Below, piece after piece: positions 1 through 8,297 of a stretch of 64,000 bases of DNA. Within the stretch, counting starts at the first letter, position 1. Each line of letters begins with the position of its first letter. The position numbers and the translations under genes were made by a program. Source of the stretch: CAZYQW01 sp964649825. GTDB taxonomy: Bacteria; Planctomycetota; B15-G4; JADJEK01. The notes under the pieces were generated by a model that saw only the letters and a list, made by a program, of their open reading frames with translations, was not told the origin of the DNA and ran no database searches. The stretch is taken from positions 9,127 through 73,126 of the forward strand of contig CAZYQW010000090.1 in NCBI GenBank assembly GCA_964649825.1, given 5' to 3'.

Positions 1-2
1 CT

Positions 3-59
3 TGGGCGGGAACCGGCATCTATGCGTGGAGCGAGGAGCGGACGGTGGAGATCTCATAG
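3..59 (+). CDS. C-terminal tail of a gene cut by the window edge (tentative)
   Basis: The first 19 codons of this frame read without interruption to a TAG stop and encode a plausible protein end, finishing ...YAWSEERTVEIS. Nothing in so short a stretch identifies a family. Its only support is that the frame is open from the window edge and that the next gene starts about 190 bases later with its own ribosome binding site. It could equally be non-coding. Confidence 0.25.
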   Translation, partial: WAGTGIYAWSEERTVEIS

Positions 60-247
60 GGACGCTTCTCCGCGTGATTCCCGCTTGCCCGTCGCCGCGT
101 CGGGCCGTGGCCTCGCTGAGGGGCAAGCCGGATCATAATGCGACGTGTCCCTGCTCAGATTCGGACTCCGCAGCGGCGCACTCCGTCGGTACAATCAGCG
201 AACCCGATCGAAACGCGCCGCGATCGCGCTCGGCCCCGGAGGCTTCC

Positions 248-1846
248 ATGCGGATGACGACGGTGTTCCTGGTGGCTCTCTTGGCGACCCGCTCGTCCAG
301 GTCCCAGGAGGTCCTGTTCACGCTCCCCGGTGACGCGCAAGAGGACCGATTCGGCTTCTCGGTCGCAGCCGCGGGAGACGTGAACGGCGACGGGACGAAC
401 GATGTCGTCGTCGGGGCGATCTGGGACGATGACGCGGGACTCAACTCGGGGAGCGCGCGCGTCGTCTCCGGGCTCGACGGATCGACGCTGCGTCATTTCG
501 TGGGCGACGCGAAGAACGATCAGTTCGGATGGTCGGTTGCCGGGGCAGGCGACGCCGACGCCGACGGATTCGCGGACGTCGTGGTCGGGGCGCCGTTCGG
601 CTCGATGGAACGCGGGTACGCCCGTATCCTTTCGGGACAGGACGGGACTTCTGTGCAGACCTACGTCGGCGCGGTGGGGGGCGACGTCGTGGGGTTCGAC
701 GTCGCCGGCGTCGGCGACATCGATCAGGACGGTTTCGACGACGTGATGATCGGTTCCCCCGACGTGTGGAAGGCGCGTATATTCAGCAGCGCAACCGGAG
801 CCCTGATCCACGAGTTCAGCGGCCTCTCCAACTCCGGGTTCGGATGGTCGGTCGCCGGCGTGGGCGACGCGATCGCGGACGGCTTTCCGGACGTCGTCGT
901 GGGCGCGCCGGAACACGGGCGAGCGACTCTTCGGTCGGGCCAAGACGGCGCGCTGCTCCATGCGTTCATAGGGGCCTCGGGGGCCGATCGGTTCGGCGAA
1001 TCGGTGGAAGGCGCGGGCGACCTGAACGACGACGGCTTCCGCGATGTCCTCGTCGGCGCTCCGAAGGAAGACACGGGCGGGCTCGATGCAGGGTCGATTC
1101 ACGTCTACTCCGGGATCGTCGGGACCCCAATCGTCGCCTCGCACGGCGTCGCGGGCGACGGGTTCGGCGCCGCGGCGGGCGGCGACGGGGACGTGGACGG
1201 CGACGGCGTCATCGACATCGTCGTGGGCGCTCCCGGTCTCGTGACGACCGCGGGGCGTGTCTACATCATCTCGACGTCGGGAACATCGAGCATCACGGCG
1301 GTGATCGACGGCGGAGACGCCGGGGATCGGTTCGGGTCCGCGGTGGCGTTCGTCGCGGACGCGGACGGAGACGGGCACGCGGACTGGATGGTCGGGGCGC
1401 CGAGCGCGGACGATCACGGCGACCAGTCCGGGTCCGCCGTGCTCTTCAAGGCCCCGTGCGGGATGATATCGCCCTACGGCTCCGCGTGTCCGGGCTCGGG
1501 GGGGGTCTCGCCGACCCTCACCCTGTCGGGGTGCGCCGCCGCGAAAGGAGCCCTAACGCTTCGTGTCGAGGACGGTCCGGGCGGCGCCTTCGCGCTCCTC
1601 CTGCTCGGTGCCAGTCCGATCTCGGTAACGGGGCCGAGCGGTTGTCTTCTCCTCGTCCCCGCGACGATCTCGCTGCCGGTCGCATTGTCCGGCGCGGGGC
1701 CGGGCGCCGGCACCTTGACCGTCACCGGCTCGTTCTCTGCCATCGCGCCATCCGGCGCGACGTTCGTGGTGCAGGCGATCATTGCGGATTCGGGCGTCGC
1801 CCACGGGTACACGACCACAGGTGGGGTGCAAGTCACCCTCGATTGA
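248..1846 (+). CDS. secreted FG-GAP (integrin-alpha-like) beta-propeller protein
   Basis: This encodes a 532-residue exported protein. The ATG is chosen because GGAGG lies five bases upstream and a short hydrophobic signal segment (residues about 3-14) follows. The body holds seven FG-GAP repeats of the form FGxSVAGxGDxNxDGxxDVVVGAP. Their Asp-rich loops are of the calcium-binding type, and seven repeats are enough for one closed seven-bladed propeller. The last 130 residues form a separate domain starting CGMISPYGSACPGSGG, with paired cysteines (GC...GC). The same domain closes several other exported proteins in this window. The next gene begins 13 bases after the stop and is the same kind of protein, so the two are probably co-transcribed. 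The ligand or role is unknown; cell-surface adhesion or carbohydrate binding is only a guess. Confidence 0.9.
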   Translation: MRMTTVFLVALLATRSSRSQEVLFTLPGDAQEDRFGFSVAAAGDVNGDGTNDVVVGAIWDDDAGLNSGSARVVSGLDGSTLRHFVGDAKNDQFGWSVAGAGDADADGFADVVVGAPFGSMERGYARILSGQDGTSVQTYVGAVGGDVVGFDVAGVGDIDQDGFDDVMIGSPDVWKARIFSSATGALIHEFSGLSNSGFGWSVAGVGDAIADGFPDVVVGAPEHGRATLRSGQDGALLHAFIGASGADRFGESVEGAGDLNDDGFRDVLVGAPKEDTGGLDAGSIHVYSGIVGTPIVASHGVAGDGFGAAAGGDGDVDGDGVIDIVVGAPGLVTTAGRVYIISTSGTSSITAVIDGGDAGDRFGSAVAFVADADGDGHADWMVGAPSADDHGDQSGSAVLFKAPCGMISPYGSACPGSGGVSPTLTLSGCAAAKGALTLRVEDGPGGAFALLLLGASPISVTGPSGCLLLVPATISLPVALSGAGPGAGTLTVTGSFSAIAPSGATFVVQAIIADSGVAHGYTTTGGVQVTLD

Positions 1847-1859
1847 GCGGAGGATCACG

Positions 1860-3554
1860 ATGGCACACGTCCCCGGCGCGCTGACCGTAATCACGCTCGC
1901 GCTCTTCGTCTCGCCCCATGCCGCACCTCAGGCGATTTTCACCTCGTCGGGCACCGAGGAAGGCGGGGCGTACGGGCAGGACGTGTCGATCTGCGGAGAT
2001 GTCGACGGCGACGGAATCCTCGACCTCGCGATCGGCGCTCACCTGGTCAACGGCACCGCGGGATCGGACGCCGGCCGCGTCGAGATCCGATCGGGCATCG
2101 ACTTCTCTTCGTTGTTCGCGGTGGAGGGGAACGGGTTCCACGACCGGTTCGGCTTCGCGATCGATGGCGCGGGTGACGTGGACGGAGACGGCCGCGCGGA
2201 CCTCCTGGTTGGCGCGCCGCAATCGAACTTGGGGCCGGACGCCGGCGGCTACGCGGCGGTGGTGTCCGGCGCGACCGGCGGCGTGATCCGACTTGTGTTC
2301 GGAGACCAGCCGGACGACGAGCTCGGGTGGTCGGTGGCTGGCGTCGGCGACGTCGACAACGACGGGTTCCCGGACATCGCGGCGGGGGCGCGCTCCGCCG
2401 CGATCGGAGGCCAGGAAGAGGCAGGGTGGGTTCGCGTGTACGCGGGTGCGACGGGCGCGATCCTCCACCAGTTTTCGGGGTCCGAGCCGGACCAGTGGCT
2501 CGGCTGGTCGCTCGCGGGGCCGGGCGACGTCGACCTCGACGGATGGGCCGACGTGCTCGCCGGCCTTCCGGGCGCCGACACCGCGACGTTCGCGCGCGCC
2601 GGCAAGGCGCGGCTCTACTCGGGTGCCAGCGGGGCGGTGTTGTTCGAGTTCGAGGGTCACAGCTCGTTCGACGTGTTCGGGATCGCCGTGGACGGCGCGG
2701 GGGACATCGACGGCGACGGCGTGGTCGACCTGATCATCGGGGCGGACCAAGACGACACGAACGGAACGCAGTCGGGCGCCGCCCGCGTGTACTCGGGGAC
2801 GAGCGGCACCGTCTTGCTCACGGTCTTCGGCGAGGCGGCCAACAACAACTTTGGAGACGCGGTCGCGGGCATAGGCGACACGGACGGGGATGGTCGTGAC
2901 GACGTGGTAGTCGGTGCGCACGCGAGCGACGCGATGGCAGCGACGGCGGGCCAGGTCCGGCTCGTCTCGGGAGCGACCGGTACGATCCTCCGCGAGTGGC
3001 GTGGCCAGGGGGACGACGACCACTTCGGCCGCGCGATCGACGCCGGCGGCGACGTCAATCAGGACGGTTACGGAGACGTGCTCATCGGCGCCCCCGAGAC
3101 CAGCGGCGACCCGGGATACGTCGAGCTCCAATCGTCACGATGCGGATCCGCCGTCGCCTACGGCGCGGGCTGTCCGGGAACCGGTGGGTTCGTCCCGACG
3201 CTCTCGCTATCGGGTTGCTTCACGCGCGCGGGGACGGTCACGGTCACGATCGCGGGCGGCCTTGGGCTCGAGTCGACGGGGAACCCGCTCTCGATCGCGC
3301 TCCTGTTCGCGGGCACGCAAACCGCGGCTCTCCCCGTCGCGGGAGGTTGCCTGCTTCAGGTGCAGCCGGCGCTGCTCGTCGCTCCGCCGATGCCTCTGAT
3401 CGGTCGCGGTGCCGGCAACGGGAACATCTCCCTGTCTGCGATGCTCTCCCACCATGCCCCGCTCGGCATCGTGCACATACAGGCGTTCACGCAGGACATC
3501 GGTGTCGAGTGGGGGTCCACCGCGACGAACGGGGTGACCGTCACGATCGAATGA
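1860..3554 (+). CDS. secreted FG-GAP beta-propeller protein, second of a pair
   Basis: This 564-residue paralogue of the preceding gene has a start preceded by GCGGAGGA. An N-terminal hydrophobic segment (residues about 6-20, ending APQA) looks like a signal peptide. Seven FG-GAP repeats follow, for example DRFGFAIDGAGDVDGDG and NNFGDAVAGIGDTDGDG. The C-terminal domain starts CGSAVAYGAGCPGTGG and keeps the conserved glycine-cysteine pattern of the shared C-terminal module. The gene ends nine bases from the stop of the next, oppositely oriented propeller gene, leaving almost no room for a conventional terminator. The product is probably exported. Its function is not known. Confidence 0.9.
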   Translation: MAHVPGALTVITLALFVSPHAAPQAIFTSSGTEEGGAYGQDVSICGDVDGDGILDLAIGAHLVNGTAGSDAGRVEIRSGIDFSSLFAVEGNGFHDRFGFAIDGAGDVDGDGRADLLVGAPQSNLGPDAGGYAAVVSGATGGVIRLVFGDQPDDELGWSVAGVGDVDNDGFPDIAAGARSAAIGGQEEAGWVRVYAGATGAILHQFSGSEPDQWLGWSLAGPGDVDLDGWADVLAGLPGADTATFARAGKARLYSGASGAVLFEFEGHSSFDVFGIAVDGAGDIDGDGVVDLIIGADQDDTNGTQSGAARVYSGTSGTVLLTVFGEAANNNFGDAVAGIGDTDGDGRDDVVVGAHASDAMAATAGQVRLVSGATGTILREWRGQGDDDHFGRAIDAGGDVNQDGYGDVLIGAPETSGDPGYVELQSSRCGSAVAYGAGCPGTGGFVPTLSLSGCFTRAGTVTVTIAGGLGLESTGNPLSIALLFAGTQTAALPVAGGCLLQVQPALLVAPPMPLIGRGAGNGNISLSAMLSHHAPLGIVHIQAFTQDIGVEWGSTATNGVTVTIE

Positions 3555-3563
3555 TCTGGACGG

Positions 3564-5246
3564 TTAGTCGAGCGTGACCTGGACGCCCGCGGTATTCGAG
3601 TAGCCCTGGGGAGCCTTCGCGTCGGGGACGAAGAGCTGGGTGGTGAAGGTCCCCGCCGCGAGGGGAGCCGGAAGCGTCGTGGTGACGGAGATCCCGCCGT
3701 TGCCGGGGCCCACGCCGCCGAGCGGGATCGGGAACGCCAACGGGAGGAGTGGTTGGACGTTCAGTGTGCAACCGTTCGCGATCGGGATCGCGGCCGGCGC
3801 GGCGCCGAACACGAGCAGCGCCACCGCGCCGCCCAGCCCGTGCTCGATCTCGAACGTGAAGGTCCCGAGCGGGGCGATGCACCCGGCCACGAGGAGCTGC
3901 GGTTGGAAGCCGAGCCAACCCGGACATCCGTTGCCATAGGTCGCGATCGATCCGCACCGGACCGAGTGGATCGCGACCTGCCCCCGTCCTGGCCCCCCGA
4001 CGCCTGACTCCGGGACCCCCACCACGACGTCGATGTACCCATCCGCGTTGACGTCGCCGGCCCCGGCGACGGCGACGCCGAACTGATCATTCTCCGCCAC
4101 GCCGAAGCCGGCCCAGATCGCAAGGCCCGTCTTGCCCGAGTACACGTACGCGGCGCCCGCGTTCGTCGCGTTCGTGTCGTCTCGCCACGCGCCCGCGACG
4201 ACGTCCGCGTACCCGTCGCCGTCCACGTCCCCGGCCAGGTCGATGGCGATGCCCAGCTCGTCGTTCGGGTGGGGCCCAACGAACGTCCAGAGCACCGAAG
4301 CGTCGGCGCCCGAGTAGACGGTCACCACACCCGGGTTGTCGAGACCACCGGCGTCCCCATATCGCGCGGCCACCACGAAGTCGTCGCGGCCGTCCGCATT
4401 CACGTCGGCGCCCCCGCTTACCTCACCTCCGAAACGATCCTGCGGCGCCGCGCCGGACAAGCCGAACAGGGTCGAGCCGTCCTGGCCGGAGACGACGAGC
4501 GCGCTTCCCGCGAGCGTGCTCGAGCCGCCCCCGCCCGGGACACCGAGAATCACGTCGTCGTAACCGTCCGCGTTTACGTCGCCGGCAGCCGAGACGGCGT
4601 CGCCTAGGTACGTCTGGCTGGCCGAGCCGTGGACCTGGAACCGGAGCGTTCCGGAAGAACCGGAGACGATCCACGCGGTCCCCGCGTCGCTGGCGCCGGG
4701 GTCGTCGCGGGGAATGCCGATGATGAGGTCCGGCACGCCGTCCGCGTCCACGTCGCCGGCGCCGGCGACCGCGGCGCCGAGATGATCGCCGTCGGAGTCG
4801 CCCGCGAACATCGCGAGGAGCGCACCGGAGGCACCCGAGACGAGGCGCGCCTCCCCTGGGTCGAGGCCATTCCCGTTAACGAATGCCGTGCCGATGACGA
4901 AGTCGGCGAATCCGTCCATGTCGACGTCGCCGACCGGAGCCAGCGCGGTGCCAAGCTTGTCGTCGGCTTGCGCGCCGTCGATCTGCAGCAGGACCGCGCT
5001 CGTCGCGCCGGAGAAGACGAACACGCTCCCCGTGTCGGTTCCGCCCACGTCGCTCCGGATCGCGGCGGCGAGGAAATCGTCGAACCCGTCGCCGTCGATG
5101 TCGCCGGCCGCGCTGACCGAACGACCGAACTCGTCCTGGTCCACCTGGCCGCCGAGGACGTAAAGAGCCGGCGCGTCCTGGGCCACGGTGCTCCCGGCCG
5201 TGCCGCAGACGACGATCCAGGTGACGAGCCGCGTCGTCGAACCCAT
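3564..5246 (-). CDS. secreted FG-GAP beta-propeller protein
   Basis: This 560-residue exported protein has a signal peptide ending around TVAQDA, seven FG-GAP repeats (DEFGRSVSAAGDIDGDG through DQFGVAVAGAGDVNADG) and the shared C-terminal module beginning CGSIATYGNGCPGWLGF. Its ATG lies one base from the TGA of the upstream gene. Its ribosome binding site (GGAGAG) lies inside the last codons of that gene, so translation is probably coupled. It is the last gene of a three-gene minus-strand run of propeller proteins. It has the same design as the two plus-strand genes it converges with, which suggests duplication and inversion within the array. The biological role is unknown. Confidence 0.9.
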   Translation of the reverse strand: MGSTTRLVTWIVVCGTAGSTVAQDAPALYVLGGQVDQDEFGRSVSAAGDIDGDGFDDFLAAAIRSDVGGTDTGSVFVFSGATSAVLLQIDGAQADDKLGTALAPVGDVDMDGFADFVIGTAFVNGNGLDPGEARLVSGASGALLAMFAGDSDGDHLGAAVAGAGDVDADGVPDLIIGIPRDDPGASDAGTAWIVSGSSGTLRFQVHGSASQTYLGDAVSAAGDVNADGYDDVILGVPGGGGSSTLAGSALVVSGQDGSTLFGLSGAAPQDRFGGEVSGGADVNADGRDDFVVAARYGDAGGLDNPGVVTVYSGADASVLWTFVGPHPNDELGIAIDLAGDVDGDGYADVVAGAWRDDTNATNAGAAYVYSGKTGLAIWAGFGVAENDQFGVAVAGAGDVNADGYIDVVVGVPESGVGGPGRGQVAIHSVRCGSIATYGNGCPGWLGFQPQLLVAGCIAPLGTFTFEIEHGLGGAVALLVFGAAPAAIPIANGCTLNVQPLLPLAFPIPLGGVGPGNGGISVTTTLPAPLAAGTFTTQLFVPDAKAPQGYSNTAGVQVTLD

Positions 5247-5247
5247 G

Positions 5248-8200
5248 TCAGCTCTCCAGCGTTACCGGGACTTGGTTGCTCGCGAACAGCACGCTGCCGC
5301 CTGGGGAGAGGACGACGAATGCATGACGGACCGTCAGGCCGACCAGCGATGGGGACAGTCCGGGGGGCAGCGTGAACGCGGCGGTCGCGCGGCCGTTCGC
5401 GTCGAGCGTACCCAGCGAACTCGTCAGCGGCGGTGCGTTCGGGTGGGAGATCGTGTAGAGAAGGTACGGGTCGAGATTCAACGGGATGAGCACGTCGCCG
5501 TTCGGAATGCCCGGCAACGCCCCGCTGCCAGAGCCCAGGACGAGGTACGACTGGCCGCCGTACGCCGGCGTCGCGTCGAGCGACAGACTCTGCGTGCCTC
5601 CGTCAGCGAGGGACACCTTGGCCACGTCGGCGGCGAGGCTCCGCCGGATGCCGAACACGATGTACGTCGACCCCGCCGAGCTCAATCCGCCGGGGTCGGC
5701 CCGTGGCGCGCCCACGATCGCGTCCGCCACGCCGTCGTCGTCGACATCGCCGATCGCGACTCCCTCGCCCGCGCGGTCGCCGCTCGCCGCGCCGTTCAGG
5801 GTCGCTCCGTCGAGGCCGTTCAAGTCGGCCAGTCGGATCAGGCCGTTCGGGACGGGGTCGCTGCTTCCGTAGATGACGTACGCCGCGCCCGAGGCGGACC
5901 CATTCGGGTCCGCGAAGAGCCCACCGATGATGATGTCGTCCCGCCCGTCGTCATTGACGTCGCCGGCGCCCGCGACGCGACGCGCCGTGCTGTCTCCGTC
6001 GGCGACCCCCTGGATGACGTATCCACTCGTACCGTCGAGGTCGGAGACTCCGAGGGACGTGGGGAGCCCGGCGCTGCCGAGCAACACGACGGCGACACCG
6101 ACCTCGTTGTCCGCGCCGACGTCGACGAACGGCGCGCCGGCGATGACGTCGTCGAAGCCGTCCCCGTTCACGTCGCCGGCGCCGGCCAAGGACCACCCGA
6201 CGAGGGACGCGGGTTCGTCGCCCTGGACGACGACGTCCGCGGCATCCGCCGCGAGAAGACCGGTAGCGCCGATCTGGGGCGTTCCGAAATAGATCGAGAA
6301 CGCGCCGGCGTCGATCCCGCCGGTGTCGACGCCCGGCATCCCTACCGCGAAGTCGTCGAAGCCGTCCCCGTTCACGTCCCCGACGCCGCTGACCGCGGCG
6401 CCGAGCCGCGTCCCGCCGGCGGCTCCACCGATCACGAAGCCGTCGGCACCGTTCAATGCGTCGACGTCCACCAGTCCAGCGGACATCGCGGTCGAACCGC
6501 CGAACACGACGTAGGCCCGGCCCGATTGGAGTCCCTCGAACTGGCCGCCACCGAGACCTCTCGAGATCGTGACCGTGTTCTCGTTCAACCCCGCTGTAGC
6601 GGCGTCCCAGGCTCCGTCGCCGTCGAAGTCGGCGAGTGAGAGCGAATCCTGCGGTTCGCCGACGCCGACCGTCGTCAAGGTGAACTGGAACCCGCCTTGG
6701 TTCAGGAGCACGGAGAGCTGCGCGGTGGTGGCGCTCCCGGCGCACGCGACGTCCGTGCGACCGTCGCCGTCGAAGTCCGCGGTCTCGATCGCTCGAACTT
6801 CGGTTCCGGCCGGCACCGAGAGGCCGTTCGTGAAGCTGGCGCCGTTGTTACGGAAGAACACGCAGACCGTCGATCGGCCACCGATGAGGTCGATGTCGCC
6901 GTCGTTGTCGAGATCCGCCGCGGTCAGCACGAGCAGGTCGTCGGGCAGGTGCTTCACGGTTCCAGGCGTGTACGCCCCGGTGCCGTCGTTCGTGAAGAAC
7001 TCCAGCGTGTCCGAGACGGCGGTCGCGACCGCAGCGTCGAGGTCGCCGTCCTGATCCCAGTCCCCGAGGACCACCGCGACCGGGTCGAGCCCGGTCGGGA
7101 GCACCTGCGGCGTCGTCGGGGGGCCCGGACTGCTGCGCACGATCACCAGCTCGTGGCTTCCCGCCGTCCCGCCCGCGGGGTCGTGGTGCACCGCCACGAC
7201 GTCTGCGTCCCCGTCCCCGTCGACGTCGCCGGTGTCGAAGTGGATCGTCTCTTCGCCGCTGAACTCGGCCGACTCGAATCCGAACAGCCCGTTCCCGAGG
7301 TTCGCCTTCGTGGTGACCCTGCCGCGGACTTCGTTCAGCCCGGCGTCGAAGTAGGCCGTCGCGACGACCATGTCGAGGTTGCCATCCAGGTCGGTGTCGT
7401 CGAACAGGACCTCGGAGGGATCCGAGAGCAGCGGGAAGGTCAGCACCAGGTCGAACGCGCCGGCGCCCGAGTTGAAGAACTCGGTATATCGGTTGGGGCC
7501 GTGGCTCGTCGCGACCAGGTCCGGAGCTCCATTCCCGGAGAGGTCCGCGGCCGCCACGCGCGTCAGGTCGAGGGGAACGTCGAGCTGGAGCGTCGGGTCG
7601 TCGTGGTCCTCGTTGCCGACGAGGACATCGTCGAAGCCGTCGCCGTTGACGTCGCCGATGCCCGCGACGCGCGCGTCGAACGACGTCGCGTCCGAGGGCG
7701 AAACCAGCGCGACTCCCGTCGACGGATCGAGCGAGTCGACGAGGAGCGTCCCGCCCGCGCCGATCGCCGCGCCGCCATAGACGATGAACGCCACGGCCGG
7801 GCCGCCGAGGCCGGGGACAACGCCGGCGCCCGTGAAGAGGATGTCCGCGTATCCGTCACCGTTCACGTCTCCGGCCGCCGCGACCCTCTTCGCGAAGAAC
7901 TTGGCCTGCGAGGGACCGACAATCACGAAGCCGTTCGTTCCATCCAACTGACCGAGGTCGACCGGCGGCTGCACGCGGAGCGCCGGCCCACCGAAGACGA
8001 CGTAGGCCTTGCCGATGCCGGAGCCGTTTCCGAAGTGTGCCCCGATCAGCAGGTCGCCGTGACCGTCTCCGTTCACGTCACCGACGGTGGCGACGTCCTC
8101 TCCGCCGTAGTCCGCGACCCCGGCGGCGTTCAACGGCGTGCCGTGCGGGGGCGCGAGCGTGGCGAGCTCGATCTCCTCGACGAACTGCGCCGACGCGCCG

Positions 8201-8277
8201 GAGCCCGCGCCGAGCACGAGGAGGACCGCGACGGTGCGCGACGCGAGGACGGGAACGCGGGCTGATATCCGATTCAT
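5248..8277 (-). CDS. secreted double beta-propeller: VCBS propeller nested in an FG-GAP propeller
   Basis: This 1009-residue exported protein has a signal peptide ending about SGASAQ. The ATG is chosen just before that hydrophobic segment, with GGAG eight bases upstream. Three FG-GAP repeats come first. The third is interrupted after DVLVGNEDHDD by about 350 residues holding seven VCBS-type repeats (for example DVDGDGDADVVAV, DWDQDGDLDAAVA, DFDGDGRTDVACA). The FG-GAP fold then resumes with SGRAYVVFGG and four more repeats. The outer total is therefore again seven, with a second seven-repeat propeller embedded in blade three. The last 125 residues form a C-terminal domain of a different type (GGTQSLSLDATPAYGGQSY) that also closes the upstream gene. 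It is part of an operon with both neighbours. The role is unknown. Confidence 0.88.
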   Translation of the reverse strand: MNRISARVPVLASRTVAVLLVLGAGSGASAQFVEEIELATLAPPHGTPLNAAGVADYGGEDVATVGDVNGDGHGDLLIGAHFGNGSGIGKAYVVFGGPALRVQPPVDLGQLDGTNGFVIVGPSQAKFFAKRVAAAGDVNGDGYADILFTGAGVVPGLGGPAVAFIVYGGAAIGAGGTLLVDSLDPSTGVALVSPSDATSFDARVAGIGDVNGDGFDDVLVGNEDHDDPTLQLDVPLDLTRVAAADLSGNGAPDLVATSHGPNRYTEFFNSGAGAFDLVLTFPLLSDPSEVLFDDTDLDGNLDMVVATAYFDAGLNEVRGRVTTKANLGNGLFGFESAEFSGEETIHFDTGDVDGDGDADVVAVHHDPAGGTAGSHELVIVRSSPGPPTTPQVLPTGLDPVAVVLGDWDQDGDLDAAVATAVSDTLEFFTNDGTGAYTPGTVKHLPDDLLVLTAADLDNDGDIDLIGGRSTVCVFFRNNGASFTNGLSVPAGTEVRAIETADFDGDGRTDVACAGSATTAQLSVLLNQGGFQFTLTTVGVGEPQDSLSLADFDGDGAWDAATAGLNENTVTISRGLGGGQFEGLQSGRAYVVFGGSTAMSAGLVDVDALNGADGFVIGGAAGGTRLGAAVSGVGDVNGDGFDDFAVGMPGVDTGGIDAGAFSIYFGTPQIGATGLLAADAADVVVQGDEPASLVGWSLAGAGDVNGDGFDDVIAGAPFVDVGADNEVGVAVVLLGSAGLPTSLGVSDLDGTSGYVIQGVADGDSTARRVAGAGDVNDDGRDDIIIGGLFADPNGSASGAAYVIYGSSDPVPNGLIRLADLNGLDGATLNGAASGDRAGEGVAIGDVDDDGVADAIVGAPRADPGGLSSAGSTYIVFGIRRSLAADVAKVSLADGGTQSLSLDATPAYGGQSYLVLGSGSGALPGIPNGDVLIPLNLDPYLLYTISHPNAPPLTSSLGTLDANGRATAAFTLPPGLSPSLVGLTVRHAFVVLSPGGSVLFASNQVPVTLES

Positions 8278-8297
8278 CCGGTCGGCTCCGATCGAGT

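Noticed and set aside
6697..8265. A 522-codon plus-strand frame opposite the nested-propeller gene
   Set aside because: Composition is dominated by Arg, Val, Asp and Glu from the complement of DVNGDG-type codons. It has no domain.
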